Shown piece by piece: positions 50,201-59,973 of a stretch of 64,000 bases of DNA. The stretch is from Octadecabacter arcticus 238 (lineage in GTDB: Bacteria > Pseudomonadota > Alphaproteobacteria > Rhodobacterales > Rhodobacteraceae), in the NCBI RefSeq assembly GCF_000155735.2, contig NC_020910.1, forward strand, positions 62,001 to 126,000, written 5' to 3'. Position 1 is the first letter of the stretch; each line of letters starts with the position of its first letter. Made by a program: the position numbers and the translations under genes. The notes below the pieces were generated by a model, which saw only the letters and a program-made list of their open reading frames with translations, did not search any database and had not been told where the DNA came from.

Positions 50201-51811
50201 ATGCCCGACCGTGCCTACACTCATATCATTGTCGGGGGCGGCACATCGGGATGTGTCCTTGCTGCGCGGTTGACCGAAGATGCGTCCACGAATGTCTTGT
50301 TGTTGGAAGCTGGTGGCCGCGATTGGCATCCTTATATTCACATACCGGTTGGATTCTCCAAAATCACTGGCGGGAACCTGACTTGGGGCTATCAGACCAC
50401 GCCACAAGTTCATGCCAGCAATAGGCGCATACCTTACGCACAGGGCCGCGTTCTGGGAGGTGGAAGTTCAATCAACGCCGAGGTTTTCACACGTGGCGTG
50501 CCCGCTGACTACGATCGTTGGGCAAATGAAGAAGGCTGCACAGGATGGTCGTTCAAAGACATTCAGCGGTATTTCATCCGCTCTGAAGGCAACACAGCAC
50601 TCGCGAATGAATGGCACGGAACCGATGGGCCTTTGGGTGTGTCGAACATTGCCAATCCGCAACCTTTGACGCGCGCCTTTGTGATGTCCTGCCAACAGCA
50701 AGGTATCCCTTTGAACTCGGATTTTAACGGGGCAGAGCAGGCGGGCACTGGATACTATCAGCTCAATGTTGTCGGTGGTCGCAGGGTGTCAGCCGCGCGC
50801 GGGTATTTGGATCCAGCGCGAGGGCGCAAGAACCTGACCATTTTGACGGGTGCCAGAGCACATCGCCTGACATTTGATGGACATCGCGCAACGGGTGTCG
50901 AATATGAGCTTCGCGGCAAAATCGAAACTGCAACCGCCGAAGCAGAAGTTATCGTCACGGCAGGGGCAATCGGTACCCCAAAGCTATTGATGCTGTCGGG
51001 GATCGGCCCTGCCGAACACCTTCGCGAGAAGGGCATTGAAGTACGGGCAGACGTTGCGGGGGTCGGGGCAAACCTGTCTGATCATGTGAACATTGATTTG
51101 GTAGCAGAGCTCAAGAACCACCTGAGTTTGGATAAGTACAAAAAGCCACATTGGGCTGCATGGGCGGGGCTGCAATATGCGCTGTTCAGATCAGGACCAG
51201 TCGCGAGTAATGTGGTTGAGGGTGGGCTGTTCTGGTATTCAGGTCAGGATCGCAGCATGCCGGATTTGCAGTTCCATTTCCTTTCAGGTGCGGGGGCGGA
51301 GGACGGAGTCGCCGGCGTCGCGCCCGGAAAATCAGGCATCACCTTAAACTGCTACGGTCTGCGGCCCAAGGCGCGCGGTTCCGTGCGTTTGTTGTCTGCT
51401 GATCCGAAGGCCGCGCCGGATATCGATCCAAATTTCTTTGGTCACCCCGACGACTTGCGCGTCACTATCGAAGGTCTAAAGCTCAGCCGAGAGGTCTTTG
51501 CGCAGCCTGCTTTGGCCAAACATATCAGCCGCGTTGTTTTGCCCGATGACAGCATCAAGTCAGACGACGAGTTGTCTGACTTCGTGCGAAACCATGCGCG
51601 CACTTCGTATCATCCAGTAGGGACCTGCCGCATGGGGTCGGATGATAGCGCCGTCGTTGATCCAACCATGAAGGTGAATGGTTTTTCAGGCCTACGGATT
51701 TGTGACAGCAGTATATTCCCAAGTTTGATTGGTTCAAACACCAACGCGCCAACGGCAATGGTTGCCGAAAAGGCAAGTGACATCATACTTGGACGCGGTA
51801 AGATCTTATGA
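50201..51811 (+). CDS. GMC-family FAD-dependent oxidoreductase
   Basis: 536 residues, choline-dehydrogenase type: FAD-binding HIIVGGGTSGCVLAARLTED, GRVLGGGSSINAEVFTRG, VIVTAGAIGTPKLLMLSGIGP, and the C-terminal active-site pair His in TSYHPVGTCRMG and Asn in IGSNTNAPTAMVAEKASD. There is no signal peptide, so it is cytoplasmic. It oxidises an alcohol group on the imported sugar or polyol. Last gene of the plus-strand locus. Confidence 0.93.
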   Translation: MPDRAYTHIIVGGGTSGCVLAARLTEDASTNVLLLEAGGRDWHPYIHIPVGFSKITGGNLTWGYQTTPQVHASNRRIPYAQGRVLGGGSSINAEVFTRGVPADYDRWANEEGCTGWSFKDIQRYFIRSEGNTALANEWHGTDGPLGVSNIANPQPLTRAFVMSCQQQGIPLNSDFNGAEQAGTGYYQLNVVGGRRVSAARGYLDPARGRKNLTILTGARAHRLTFDGHRATGVEYELRGKIETATAEAEVIVTAGAIGTPKLLMLSGIGPAEHLREKGIEVRADVAGVGANLSDHVNIDLVAELKNHLSLDKYKKPHWAAWAGLQYALFRSGPVASNVVEGGLFWYSGQDRSMPDLQFHFLSGAGAEDGVAGVAPGKSGITLNCYGLRPKARGSVRLLSADPKAAPDIDPNFFGHPDDLRVTIEGLKLSREVFAQPALAKHISRVVLPDDSIKSDDELSDFVRNHARTSYHPVGTCRMGSDDSAVVDPTMKVNGFSGLRICDSSIFPSLIGSNTNAPTAMVAEKASDIILGRGKIL

Positions 51812-52040
51812 GTAGGTTTTGTCACACCGTGATCAGGCGGTGTATAGCAGGGAATTGTCTCTGTGCAGGGTACCAGAGTGGCTGTGTTGCACCTACAAAC
51901 AGGACCTGTCCGCCCAACGTCAGGCTCTTTATGAATTGGGCGTATCGCAAGCAGCGCTATCAAACCGTCTCTTTTCCTTGTGAATTGGCTTATCGGGCAA
52001 TAACTCATTCGATACCGACGGTTAACATGGGGAAGACGGC

Positions 52041-53612
52041 ATGAAAATTGGCACGCCAAAGGAACTATTTGATGGGGAAAATCGCGTTGCGATGACGCCA
52101 GCTTCCGCGCTTGAACTGCAAAAACTCGGGCACGATTGTGTGATTGAGACCAAGGCGGGCGACGCTTCTGGTTTCTCGGACAAGTCTTATGAGGACGCTG
52201 GCGTTGAGGTTGTAAAAACCGCTGCCGCCCTGTGGAAAGCAGCCGATGTCATCGCCAAGGTGCGCGTGCCTGACGCGGACGAAATGAAACGCCTTCGCGC
52301 AGATCAGACATTGATTTCTTTCTTCAGTCCGGTCGCTGACGACGACAAGATGAAATCTGCCGCCAAAAAGGGCGCGACCGTTGTGGCGATGGAAATGATC
52401 CCGCGTATCTCGCGCGCACAGAAGATGGACGCGCTGAGTTCCATGGCCAATATCGCGGGCTACCGCGCGGTCATTGAGGCAGGCAATCATTTCCCGCGCT
52501 TCTTTACGGGGCAGATCACAGCGGCGGGTAAGGTCCCGCCGGCTAAGGTTCTGGTGGTGGGCGCTGGGGTTGCGGGCCTTGCGGCGATTGGTACTGCGAC
52601 GTCGCTTGGCGCGATTACCTACGCATTTGATGTACGCCCGGAAGTGGCCGAACAGGTCGAAAGCATGGGCGCGCAGTTTGTGTTCCTCGACTTTGATGAA
52701 GACCAAAAAGACGGTTCCGAAACAGGCGGGTACGCTGCCGTGTCCAGCCCAGAATTTGCCGCCGCGCAATTGGCGAAATTCCGCGAAATTGCGCCGGACA
52801 TGGACATTGTCATTACGACAGCACTGATCCCCAATCGCGCCGCACCCGAGCTTTGGACCGAAGACATGGTCAAAGCCATGAAGCCCGGATCGGTGATCGT
52901 AGATTTGGCGGCAGAAAAGGGCGGCAACTGCAAGCTGACCGTGATGGATGAAAAGATCGTCACCGAAAACGGCGTCACCATCATTGGCTATACAGATTTC
53001 CCGTCCCGCATGGCGGCGCAATCATCAACGCTTTATGCCACCAACGTCCGCCATTTGTTGACCGATCTGACACCGGACAAAGACGGTAAGATTAACCACA
53101 ACATGGAAGACGACGTGATCCGCGGTGCGACCATCGCCCACGCATCAGCCGTTACGTTCCCGCCGCCGCCACCGAAAATTCAGGCGATTGCGGCCAAACC
53201 GAAAGCGCCGGTAGTTGAACTCACACCAGAGCAAAAGCGCGCAAACGAAGTTGCGGCGTTTAAGGCGCAGACCAAAAGCCAGGTGATACTGCTGTCTGTG
53301 GGGGCGCTCCTGCTTTTGGCGGTCGGCCTTGTGGCACCGGCGTCGTTCATGCAGCACTTCATCGTGTTTGTATTGGCGGTTTTCGTTGGCTTTCAGGTCA
53401 TCTGGGGCGTCGCACATTCGCTGCACACGCCACTTATGGCGGTCACCAATGCAATTAGCTCGATCATCATTCTGGGCGCACTTATGCAGATTGGATCCGG
53501 GTCGTTCATCGTCGTAGTGCTGGCCGCACTTGCGGTGTTCATGACAGGTATTAATATCTTCGGGGGTTTCCTCGTGACACGGCGCATGCTCGCTATGTTC
53601 CAGAAGTCGTAA
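52041..53612 (+). CDS. pntA: NAD(P) transhydrogenase subunit alpha
   Basis: 523 residues, single-chain alpha subunit. The N-terminal alanine dehydrogenase-like NAD(H) domain has [41 protein letters not shown] and [16 protein letters not shown] Pro-rich linker (FPPPPPK) and four C-terminal membrane spans follow. With PntB it couples proton flow to hydride transfer from NADH to NADP. The 229 bp upstream contain a short hairpin (ACACCG/CGGTGT) probably ending the previous operon. Confidence 0.97.
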   Translation: MKIGTPKELFDGENRVAMTPASALELQKLGHDCVIETKAGDASGFSDKSYEDAGVEVVKTAAALWKAADVIAKVRVPDADEMKRLRADQTLISFFSPVADDDKMKSAAKKGATVVAMEMIPRISRAQKMDALSSMANIAGYRAVIEAGNHFPRFFTGQITAAGKVPPAKVLVVGAGVAGLAAIGTATSLGAITYAFDVRPEVAEQVESMGAQFVFLDFDEDQKDGSETGGYAAVSSPEFAAAQLAKFREIAPDMDIVITTALIPNRAAPELWTEDMVKAMKPGSVIVDLAAEKGGNCKLTVMDEKIVTENGVTIIGYTDFPSRMAAQSSTLYATNVRHLLTDLTPDKDGKINHNMEDDVIRGATIAHASAVTFPPPPPKIQAIAAKPKAPVVELTPEQKRANEVAAFKAQTKSQVILLSVGALLLLAVGLVAPASFMQHFIVFVLAVFVGFQVIWGVAHSLHTPLMAVTNAISSIIILGALMQIGSGSFIVVVLAALAVFMTGINIFGGFLVTRRMLAMFQKS

Positions 53613-53624
53613 GGGAAAATAACA

Positions 53625-55058
53625 ATGGAATTTGGTTTTACAACAGCGGCTTACGTCGTTTCAGCGGTTCTTTTCATTCTGTCACTGGGCGGGCTTTCGG
53701 GGCAAGAGAGCGCCAAACGTGCGGTCTGGTATGGCATCGTCGGCATGGCGCTGGCGGTGGCTGCGACACTTGTTGGGCCTGGTGCAGGCTATTGGCTGTT
53801 GTCGGTGCTGATGATTATCGGCGGCGGCGCGATTGGCTATCAATTGGCGACCAAGGTGCGGATGACGCAGATGCCCGAACTGGTCGCCGCGATGCATTCG
53901 CTGGTCGGTCTTGCGGCGGTCTTTGTCGGACTTATCGCGCACATCGAACTCACGCGCGTGATGGGTATGGACGCTCCAAAGCGCGACGGATTGAGCGGAT
54001 TTGCAGGATTGCTGGCGCATAAATCTGGCGTTGAAATCAGCATTCTGCGTGTTGAATTGTTCCTTGGTGTCTTCATCGGCGCGATCACCTTCACCGGCTC
54101 CGTTGTTGCCTATGGCAAATTGGCTGGCAAAGTGGACAGTGTGGCGCAAAAGCTGCCCGGCGGGCATCTGCTGAACATCGCGGCGGCGGCCATCGCTGTT
54201 GTGACGCTCATCACCTATATCAACACGGGCGGGTTCCTCCCACTGTTACTGATGCTGCTGGCGGCGCTGTTTATTGGCTACCATTTGATCATGGGGATCG
54301 GCGGCGCGGACATGCCTGTCGTTGTGTCCATGCTCAACAGTTATTCCGGTTGGGCGGCGGCTGCGATTGGTTTCAGCCTTGGTAATGATCTGTTGATTGT
54401 GGTCGGCGCGTTGGTCGGATCAAGCGGTGCGATCCTGTCCTACATCATGTGTAAGGCGATGAATCGCAGCTTTGTGTCCGTGATCTTGGGTGGCTTTGGC
54501 GGTCCGCAGGGCGAACAAATGGCGGTGGAAGGCGAACAGGTCGCCATTGAAGCCGACGGTGTGGCAAGCGCGCTGGAAGAAGCCGACAGCGTCATCATCA
54601 TCCCAGGTTACGGCATGGCGGTGGCACAGGCGCAGCAGAACGTCGCAGAACTGACACGTCGTCTGCGCGCCAAGGGTAAGACCGTGCGCTTTGCCATTCA
54701 CCCCGTCGCGGGGCGTTTGCCGGGTCATATGAACGTGCTTCTGGCCGAAGCCAAAGTGCCCTATGATATCGTCATGGAAATGGACGAGGTAAACGACGAT
54801 TTCCCCACGACAGACGTGGCGATTGTGATCGGTTCCAATGACATCGTGAATCCTGCAGCACAGGACGATCCGAACTCCCCCATCGCGGGGATGCCGGTTC
54901 TGGAATGTTGGAAGGCCAAGCAGGTGTTCGTGTCCAAGCGTGGCCAAGGCACGGGGTATTCCGGCATCGAAAACCCGCTGTTCTTCAAGGAAAACACCCG
55001 TATGTTTTACGGGGATGCAAAGGCATCGCTTGATGCATTGTTGACCAAGATTAGCTAA
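53625..55058 (+). CDS. pntB: NAD(P) transhydrogenase subunit beta
   Basis: 477 residues: membrane domain with eight or nine spans, then the NADP(H)-binding domain with [57 protein letters not shown] and [17 protein letters not shown]. It starts 12 bp after pntA. Intact. Confidence 0.97.
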   Translation: MEFGFTTAAYVVSAVLFILSLGGLSGQESAKRAVWYGIVGMALAVAATLVGPGAGYWLLSVLMIIGGGAIGYQLATKVRMTQMPELVAAMHSLVGLAAVFVGLIAHIELTRVMGMDAPKRDGLSGFAGLLAHKSGVEISILRVELFLGVFIGAITFTGSVVAYGKLAGKVDSVAQKLPGGHLLNIAAAAIAVVTLITYINTGGFLPLLLMLLAALFIGYHLIMGIGGADMPVVVSMLNSYSGWAAAAIGFSLGNDLLIVVGALVGSSGAILSYIMCKAMNRSFVSVILGGFGGPQGEQMAVEGEQVAIEADGVASALEEADSVIIIPGYGMAVAQAQQNVAELTRRLRAKGKTVRFAIHPVAGRLPGHMNVLLAEAKVPYDIVMEMDEVNDDFPTTDVAIVIGSNDIVNPAAQDDPNSPIAGMPVLECWKAKQVFVSKRGQGTGYSGIENPLFFKENTRMFYGDAKASLDALLTKIS

Positions 55059-55204
55059 CTATATCACAGCTACGGCAAAACCCGAAATTTTTCATGAGTT
55101 ATGACGCGGAAATTGTCTGAGACTTGGCTTCGGAAGGTTTTTCACTCATTCTGGATGGTTTCGCGAAAGAATTTCAGGATCGCATTCGCGAACTGTTTTT
55201 GTGT

Positions 55205-55340
55205 CGGGTAATATCGATTGTGCGTCACATGTTGATGCACGCCAACGCCGGCGTTGTTCACCAATGTCGTAACCGGCCCAAGCGCCTTCTCGACTTGCGC
55301 AAGCTGTGAGGCACGCGCGGACAGGTCCGAGACCATACTA
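55205..55340 (-). pseudogene. Internal fragment of a short-chain dehydrogenase gene
   Basis: On the minus strand: DLSARASQLAQVEKALGPVT and TLVNNAGVGVHQH, the strand-4 NNAG motif of an SDR, related to but distinct from the SDR at 39351. Neither the cofactor motif nor the YxxxK motif is present. The rest of 55059-55394 has nothing I can assign. Confidence 0.55.
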
Positions 55341-55415
55341 CACGACAGTAGGGTGTTTGAGGGTGCCAGAAGGTGATTTAGGAGCGGACTCTTATTGCTA
55401 AAAAAGGTTCCACTG

Positions 55416-55688
55416 ATGATCACGAAAGCCCTGACGACCCTCAAGAAGAGGTTATCCCCCCATTTAGAGTTGAGCAACACTCGCCTTGAAACGATGTGCC
55501 TCTTGATCATGGGAATGGTGAATGCCCGGACGGTAAATTTGAGCCATCTGGCCTGTGAGTTTCCTACCGATAGCAAAGTTGAAAGCACCTACCGTCGCCT
55601 ACAACGCTTTTTCCAGCATGTTGATCTTGGCTCGGATTGGGCGGCCCCCTTGCTTGTTAAAATGATTGGTTCTGGCCCCACCTGGAAT
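55416..55688 (+). pseudogene. IS4-type transposase, N-terminal fragment
   Basis: MITKALTTLKKRLSPHLELS, then MVNARTVNLSHLACEF, KVESTYRRLQRFFQHVDL and LLVKMIGSG match the N-terminal region of IS4-family transposases. The frame is cut by IS6 copy D at 55689. Confidence 0.7.
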
Positions 55689-56515
55689 GGCTTTGTCGCA
55701 AATTTTATTGAAGTTTGAGTGCGGGGATCGGCTGGACACAATTACGCTGCGAGCGCCGCAAACTGCTGGAATGCGGTAAGGCCGTTGGCATTGAGCTGCC
55801 CCTTTCGGATCATGTGCGTGGTCTCGATCCCAGCCAGTGTCGCCTCGGCAGAATGGAAGGCCTTGAAGCCAAGCATGGGGCCCGTGATCCGCTTCTCGAA
55901 GCGATGGTCTTGTTCGATGGTGTTGTTGAGGTATTTGACCTGCAGGATCTTGATCGTGTTGCCGGAGCCCGTGAACTTCAGGATCACATTGACGCTTTGC
56001 AGGCCCGCCAGATTAGCGCCGCTTTTGTCGATGACGACACGGTCATGCACGCCGTTCGTGCCAATTGCGCGCTTGAAAAATCGGCGAGCCGCAGCCTTAT
56101 TCCGACGCTCGGACAGCATGAAATCAAGGGTTTTCCCTGTGTTGTCGACCGCCCGGTAATAGTAGGTCCATTTGCCCTTAACCTTGATGTATGTTTCGTC
56201 CATGCGCTAAGATACGGCGGTCGGCTTCTTGCGGGACTGAGCCTGTACCGCCATCAGCGGTGCAAACTTGACTACCCAACGGTTCAGCGTCCCATGATCA
56301 ACATCAACGCCACGCTCCTCCATGATATCTTCAAGATCACGGTATGAGACTGGGTAGCGAAGATAAAAGAAGACCGCGAAAAGGATCACGTCCTTCGGGA
56401 AGTGCATACCCTTGAAATCGATCATGGCTCTACATCCCTTACCCGTTATGGTTGCCCACAAACTATTGCGCCATTACGCGTCACCGCGAAAGATAAAAAA
56501 TTTTGCGACAGTACC
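55689..56515 (-). mobile_element. IS6-family element, type 1, copy D (827 bp, inactivated)
   Basis: Ends GGCTTTGTCGCAAA and complement of GGTACTGTCGCAAA, both departing slightly from the consensus. Flanks do not match. It is the most diverged type 1 copy in the window. Confidence 0.88.
55742..56425 (-). pseudogene. IS6-family transposase (copy D) with a nonsense codon
   Basis: Same frame as copy A, but the Trp codon before RMDETYIK is TAG (56207-56209), which stops translation just before the first catalytic Asp. Downstream codons remain open to the normal end, with several substitutions (NNTIEQDHRFEKR). Confidence 0.93.
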
Positions 56516-56610
56516 ATCCCCCCCGCTCGTCTGTCGCGGTCGGCAAAAACAGCGCGACGTCGCCAAGACCATGATTGTGTTAGGGGTACTTTTGCGTTTG
56601 CGCAGAACAC

Positions 56611-57963
56611 TCAAACCGTCACGAAATGTGTATCGCCATCAGCCACCGGCGGGCCGCTGAAATCCGCCTCGTCCGGAATGCGGCCGAAAGCAATTTTGCC
56701 ACCAAGATATCCGCCAGGCACTTCTCCGGGGAGGCCAAGAGACAAGGCCTGTGGTCCCAACCGGGCGCGCAGGCCGTCCATCAGATCGCTGACAGCTTCC
56801 CATTTCGCGCGTGATGCCCCTTCTGATGCCTCGCCTGACGGCCCGGCCGCTGCGGCAAAGAGATCGGTCATAACTTGATCTTCTTCGATCAGCCCGTGGA
56901 TTATCACACTGACTGAGCGTGGTGCGAATTTCAGCCGGTACTCTGCCTGTATCAAACCCTCATTGAGAGCCTGCATGAAGGCGTGATCATCACGTACAGG
57001 AAGGAAATTGGTCTCCCAGCTCCAGCTCTGGTCTTCGCTCTGAGACCCGGAAGCCGACTGTAAACCTCTCCCGCGAAAACTCAGCGTCAGCTTCGTCGCG
57101 CGCATGTCAGCGCGCCGCACACGACGGGCGGCACTTTCGGTCAGAAGGCGTGCGCAGATCCGCACCTTTTCAGGATTTCGCCAATCACGAGGCAAAACCC
57201 GGCTATGTCCGAACATGCTCTTTTTCGTTGGGGGCCGCTCCGTATGATAGCCATGCAAACCGTTCCAGAAACGTTCACCCTCGACACTGCCCCAGATGGC
57301 GCGCGCCTGCTTAGGTGCCAGCGCCCAAAGACCTGAAAAGTCGCGCACACCGGCGGCGGCAAGGCGCGACTGCATCCCTTTGGAGATGCCCGGCAGATCG
57401 CTAAGTTCGATATCAGCGAGGGCACTCGGCAGGTCTTCAGCTCGGATTAGACGAAAGCCGTTGGGTTTGTGCATTTCGGCTGCGATCTTCGCCAGTAATT
57501 CTGTTGGTGCCATGCCGATCGAACAAGTGAGGCCGTCGCTGAATGTGCTGGCGAGCGCCTGCTTGATTCTCTGCGCCAGTGCTTCTCCCGCCGCGCCCTC
57601 GACCGGCACAAGGTTGCAGACGACCTCGTCGATCGAGCGGACATGGGCCACGGGCAAACAGGTTTCTATCACATCAAGGATGCGTTTGTGTAGGCGGACA
57701 TAGACATCGTGGCGGGCTACAACGAAAATCATGTCGGGGATGACCTCGCGTGCTTTGGTGATAGACATGCGGGATTTGACACCGCGCGCTTTGGCCTCGC
57801 GGCTGACCGCGATGCAACTAGTGTGCAGCGCATCCAGCGGCACCACGCCGACTGGCCGGCCGCGCAAGACCGGATTGAAATGCTGTTCAACCGAGGCAAA
57901 GAAGCTGTCGAAATCTAGATAAAGTCGCTCGATGCCGCAGGCCTGTCCGCGCGAATGCTGCAT
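56611..57963 (-). CDS. Y-family (DinB/UmuC-like) DNA polymerase
   Basis: 450 residues. Catalytic residues are visible: Asp in LYLDFDSFFASVEQ and Asp-Glu in VRSIDEVVCNLV. The helix-hairpin-helix region LSDLPGISKGMQSRLAAAGV and the little-finger domain (SMFGHSRVLPRDWRNPEKV) follow. The intact metal site separates it from ImuB. The C-terminal tail after residue 370 is Ala/Gly-rich. The form resembles plasmid-borne Y-family polymerases of Rhodobacterales. Probable role: translesion synthesis. Stand-alone, with no LexA box that I can recognise. Confidence 0.88.
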   Translation of the reverse strand: MQHSRGQACGIERLYLDFDSFFASVEQHFNPVLRGRPVGVVPLDALHTSCIAVSREAKARGVKSRMSITKAREVIPDMIFVVARHDVYVRLHKRILDVIETCLPVAHVRSIDEVVCNLVPVEGAAGEALAQRIKQALASTFSDGLTCSIGMAPTELLAKIAAEMHKPNGFRLIRAEDLPSALADIELSDLPGISKGMQSRLAAAGVRDFSGLWALAPKQARAIWGSVEGERFWNGLHGYHTERPPTKKSMFGHSRVLPRDWRNPEKVRICARLLTESAARRVRRADMRATKLTLSFRGRGLQSASGSQSEDQSWSWETNFLPVRDDHAFMQALNEGLIQAEYRLKFAPRSVSVIIHGLIEEDQVMTDLFAAAAGPSGEASEGASRAKWEAVSDLMDGLRARLGPQALSLGLPGEVPGGYLGGKIAFGRIPDEADFSGPPVADGDTHFVTV

Positions 57964-58076
57964 AATGTCTTACTTTTGGCTCAAGGTACTGAACAATAGC
58001 TTGTCAGGTTGGCGACACAAGGCTGCCGCCCTGAGAGATATAGTAGTTCAGATCAAATCCCCTATCGTCTCTATGC

Positions 58077-58472
58077 TCAGTTGTCGTCATCTGGGTCACG
58101 CACAATCACATCCGGTTCATCATGGATTTGGGATTGGTCCATGAAGGTGATGCGCATGCCCCATCCTGCGAACGGCCTGATCAATTGCATGAACGCGTCG
58201 GCATCCAACTCCTTGTCATCGATATACACGACAAGACCACCATCCTCGTTATCTGACACCTCACATTTCAGGACATGACCGCGCGCTGACCATTGCTTAA
58301 CATCGTCAAGCCATTCGATTTGCGGCCGTCCTTTCGGGATTTCAATCGGTCGATTGGCCGGATCGGCGATATTGGCCTCTTGGGCTGCAATGACATCATT
58401 GAACATCTCAAGGATTTCACGATCGGACAAAGTATCGATTTCTGGACCAAGCTTGAAATTTACTTTCCACAA
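58077..58472 (-). CDS. Conserved hypothetical protein, start displaced by IS200
   Basis: 131 residues from a TTG at 58472; IS200 begins within 20 bp upstream, so the original start or ribosome-binding site may be lost. Sequence: LGPEIDTLSDREILEMFNDVI, IEIPKGRPQIEWLDDVKQWS, RGHVLKCEVSD, VVYIDDKELDADAFMQLIRPF and AGWGMRITFMD, ending acidic. It is acidic and soluble with no catalytic motif I recognise. Unknown function. Confidence 0.65.
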   Translation of the reverse strand: MWKVNFKLGPEIDTLSDREILEMFNDVIAAQEANIADPANRPIEIPKGRPQIEWLDDVKQWSARGHVLKCEVSDNEDGGLVVYIDDKELDADAFMQLIRPFAGWGMRITFMDQSQIHDEPDVIVRDPDDDN

Positions 58473-58523
58473 ACGGGATTAAAGCCACCGGCTTCCAGCC
58501 GGTCCGCTTTAGCGTAATGTACT

Positions 58524-58592
58524 ATAATCTTCCCTCTCATTTTTAAGACCCCGCGAAGCAGTAAGGGTCTTAAAAATGAGAGGGAAGATTAT
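58524..58592 (+). promoter_or_regulatory. 28-bp stem sequestering the tnpA ribosome-binding site
   Basis: 58524-58551 is perfectly complementary to 58565-58592 over a 13-nt loop. The 3' arm contains GAGAGGGAAG and the first bases of the ATG at 58591. In IS200 a comparable leader stem blocks translation and external read-through, and this structure would do the same. Confidence 0.88.
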
Positions 58593-59010
58593 GATCTATT
58601 CCACAGGAAGCCATACCAAATTTTATCACCGGTTTCACGTCGTCTGGACAACAAAATACCGATACAAAGTTATGCGCGGTGAGATGCGTGAGCGTATCCG
58701 TGAAATCATTATCCAAACATGCCAAGAACTTGGCGTGCATATTGAGAAGGGCGTATTGTCGACCGATCACGTCCACATGTTCATATCGGTCCCGCCTCAG
58801 ATAGCATTGTCAAAGGTGATGATGCGGATCAAGGGACGCTCGTCTTATAAGATACAGCGCGAGTTTCCCGAACTGCGCAAACGGTACTGGGGCCAGCGGT
58901 TTTGGGCTCGCGGATTTTTCTCAACAACTAGCGGCAATGTCACTGACGCTGTCATACTTCAGTATCTTGAATTACATTCAAAAAGGGAACCTACCGGCGT
59001 CAGCCGGTAG
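58591..59010 (+). CDS. tnpA: IS200-type Y1 HUH transposase TnpA
   Basis: 139 residues from the ATG at 58591 (GAGAGGGAAG upstream; an ATG at 58576 lies inside the stem). HUH motif in STDHVHMFISVPP (HVH), strand FHVVWTTKYRYKVM, and the catalytic Tyr probably in ILQYLELH. The stop lies in the right-end hairpin. Intact; catalyses single-strand peel-and-paste transposition. Confidence 0.92.
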   Translation: MIYSTGSHTKFYHRFHVVWTTKYRYKVMRGEMRERIREIIIQTCQELGVHIEKGVLSTDHVHMFISVPPQIALSKVMMRIKGRSSYKIQREFPELRKRYWGQRFWARGFFSTTSGNVTDAVILQYLELHSKREPTGVSR

Positions 59011-59162
59011 TCGTTCAGTGTCCCATAGGCAGGATCAGCATACTCAATGATTGCTGACTCCCCCTCCCGCGAGATATGCATTTGATCGATCGTGGATTGA
59101 GGTGGTCGTCGAAAGCGCAAAGCAGGTCTCCAAATGGATGCCAGGGCTCTATTGTCACGTTA

Positions 59163-59452
59163 TCACAGAGCTGGCAGTGAATTAGTGGTCAAGCATAGAT
59201 CGATCGACCTTGTCAAATCAAGCACATGCCTCTGCGCCGACCCGGTGACGTCGAGCGTGGCAATAGACAAATTTGCCTCTGCATGTTTTGCGCCGATCGC
59301 ATAGTTTGTGAACATTGGATCGGGTGGAAGCGCGCCATGATGCGGGTAAAGCAGCATGACATTCGGACAATTGTAAAGCTGGCTGTAGGCCATCAGCTGA
59401 TAGACATCTCCCTGGCTGACGCCCTGTTTTGGATCGTCAATCTGCGGTGTTA
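59163..59452 (-). pseudogene. mcrC: C-terminal fragment of McrC (McrBC restriction system)
   Basis: On the minus strand the frame enters at the GGCCCC element and reads DPKQGVSQGDVYQLMAYSQL, YNCPNVMLLYPHHGALPP and ATLDVTGSAQRHVLDL before a stop. The VSQGDVYQ(L/M)xAY...LLYP pattern is the McrC nuclease C-terminus. McrB and the rest of McrC are absent, so a modification-dependent restriction system has been lost here. Confidence 0.7.
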
Positions 59453-59811
59453 GGCCCCATCGGAAGGTTTGTTCGTACGATCCGTTAAGAAGGAACGCAT
59501 AGCGAACAAAATATTAAGCAAACCGATAAAGCCGTTTCTGAACAGCATGTTGCATCAATTGGAGCGTTTTTAGTTGATGTGCAGAATTGGGTATCCAACT
59601 CTGCCTGTCTCAAAACCGACCGGTTTAAAGACAACATAGGGGTTAGGTCATTAGCGGTCAGAAAAGATCCTAAACCTGCCCCTAAAGCTGTCTCTAAACT
59701 GTTTTGCCCATAAAATGAGGGCCATACATTTTATGGACTGTGCTAAAATACGGGTGTCCTTCGTTCGTACTGGTCTAGGGTAACCCTACGAACAAACCTT
59801 GCGATGGGGCC
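59453..59811. repeat. GGCCCC-ended repeat element, complete copy (359 bp)
   Basis: It has inverted ends of about 25 bp starting GGCCCCATCG(G/C)AAGGTTTG. There is no transposase gene. The right 205 bp recur inverted at 23519-23723. It interrupts mcrC. The size, terminal repeats and internal palindromes suggest a non-autonomous (MITE-like) element, or the paired ends of a larger transposon after internal deletion. Confidence 0.7.
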
Positions 59812-59973
59812 TCCATCATCGACCTGCGCCAACATCTCAATGCGATTTAGCTCGCGTCCGCTCCTCATCACCCAGCCCATGTCCAATCTCCCGTTGTTCA
59901 TTTGAACAAGAGAGTGACATTTCTGAATTGCACAGGGGTGACATTATCGCTTTGCAGTGGAATCTCAAGGCAC

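Larger units (their letters stand above)
58487..59010 (+). mobile_element. IS200/IS605-family element (tnpA only)
   Basis: No inverted termini. Instead there are subterminal hairpins: left ACCGGCT-TCC-AGCCGGT (58487-58503) and right CTACCGGC-GTCA-GCCGGTAG (58991-59010), the imperfect palindromes recognised by TnpA. The exact cleavage tips lie a few bases outside. Confidence 0.88.

Noticed and set aside
52065..53021. 318-codon minus-strand frame opposite pntA
   Set aside because: His/Arg/Gly-rich composition typical of an antisense frame; pntA is unmistakable.
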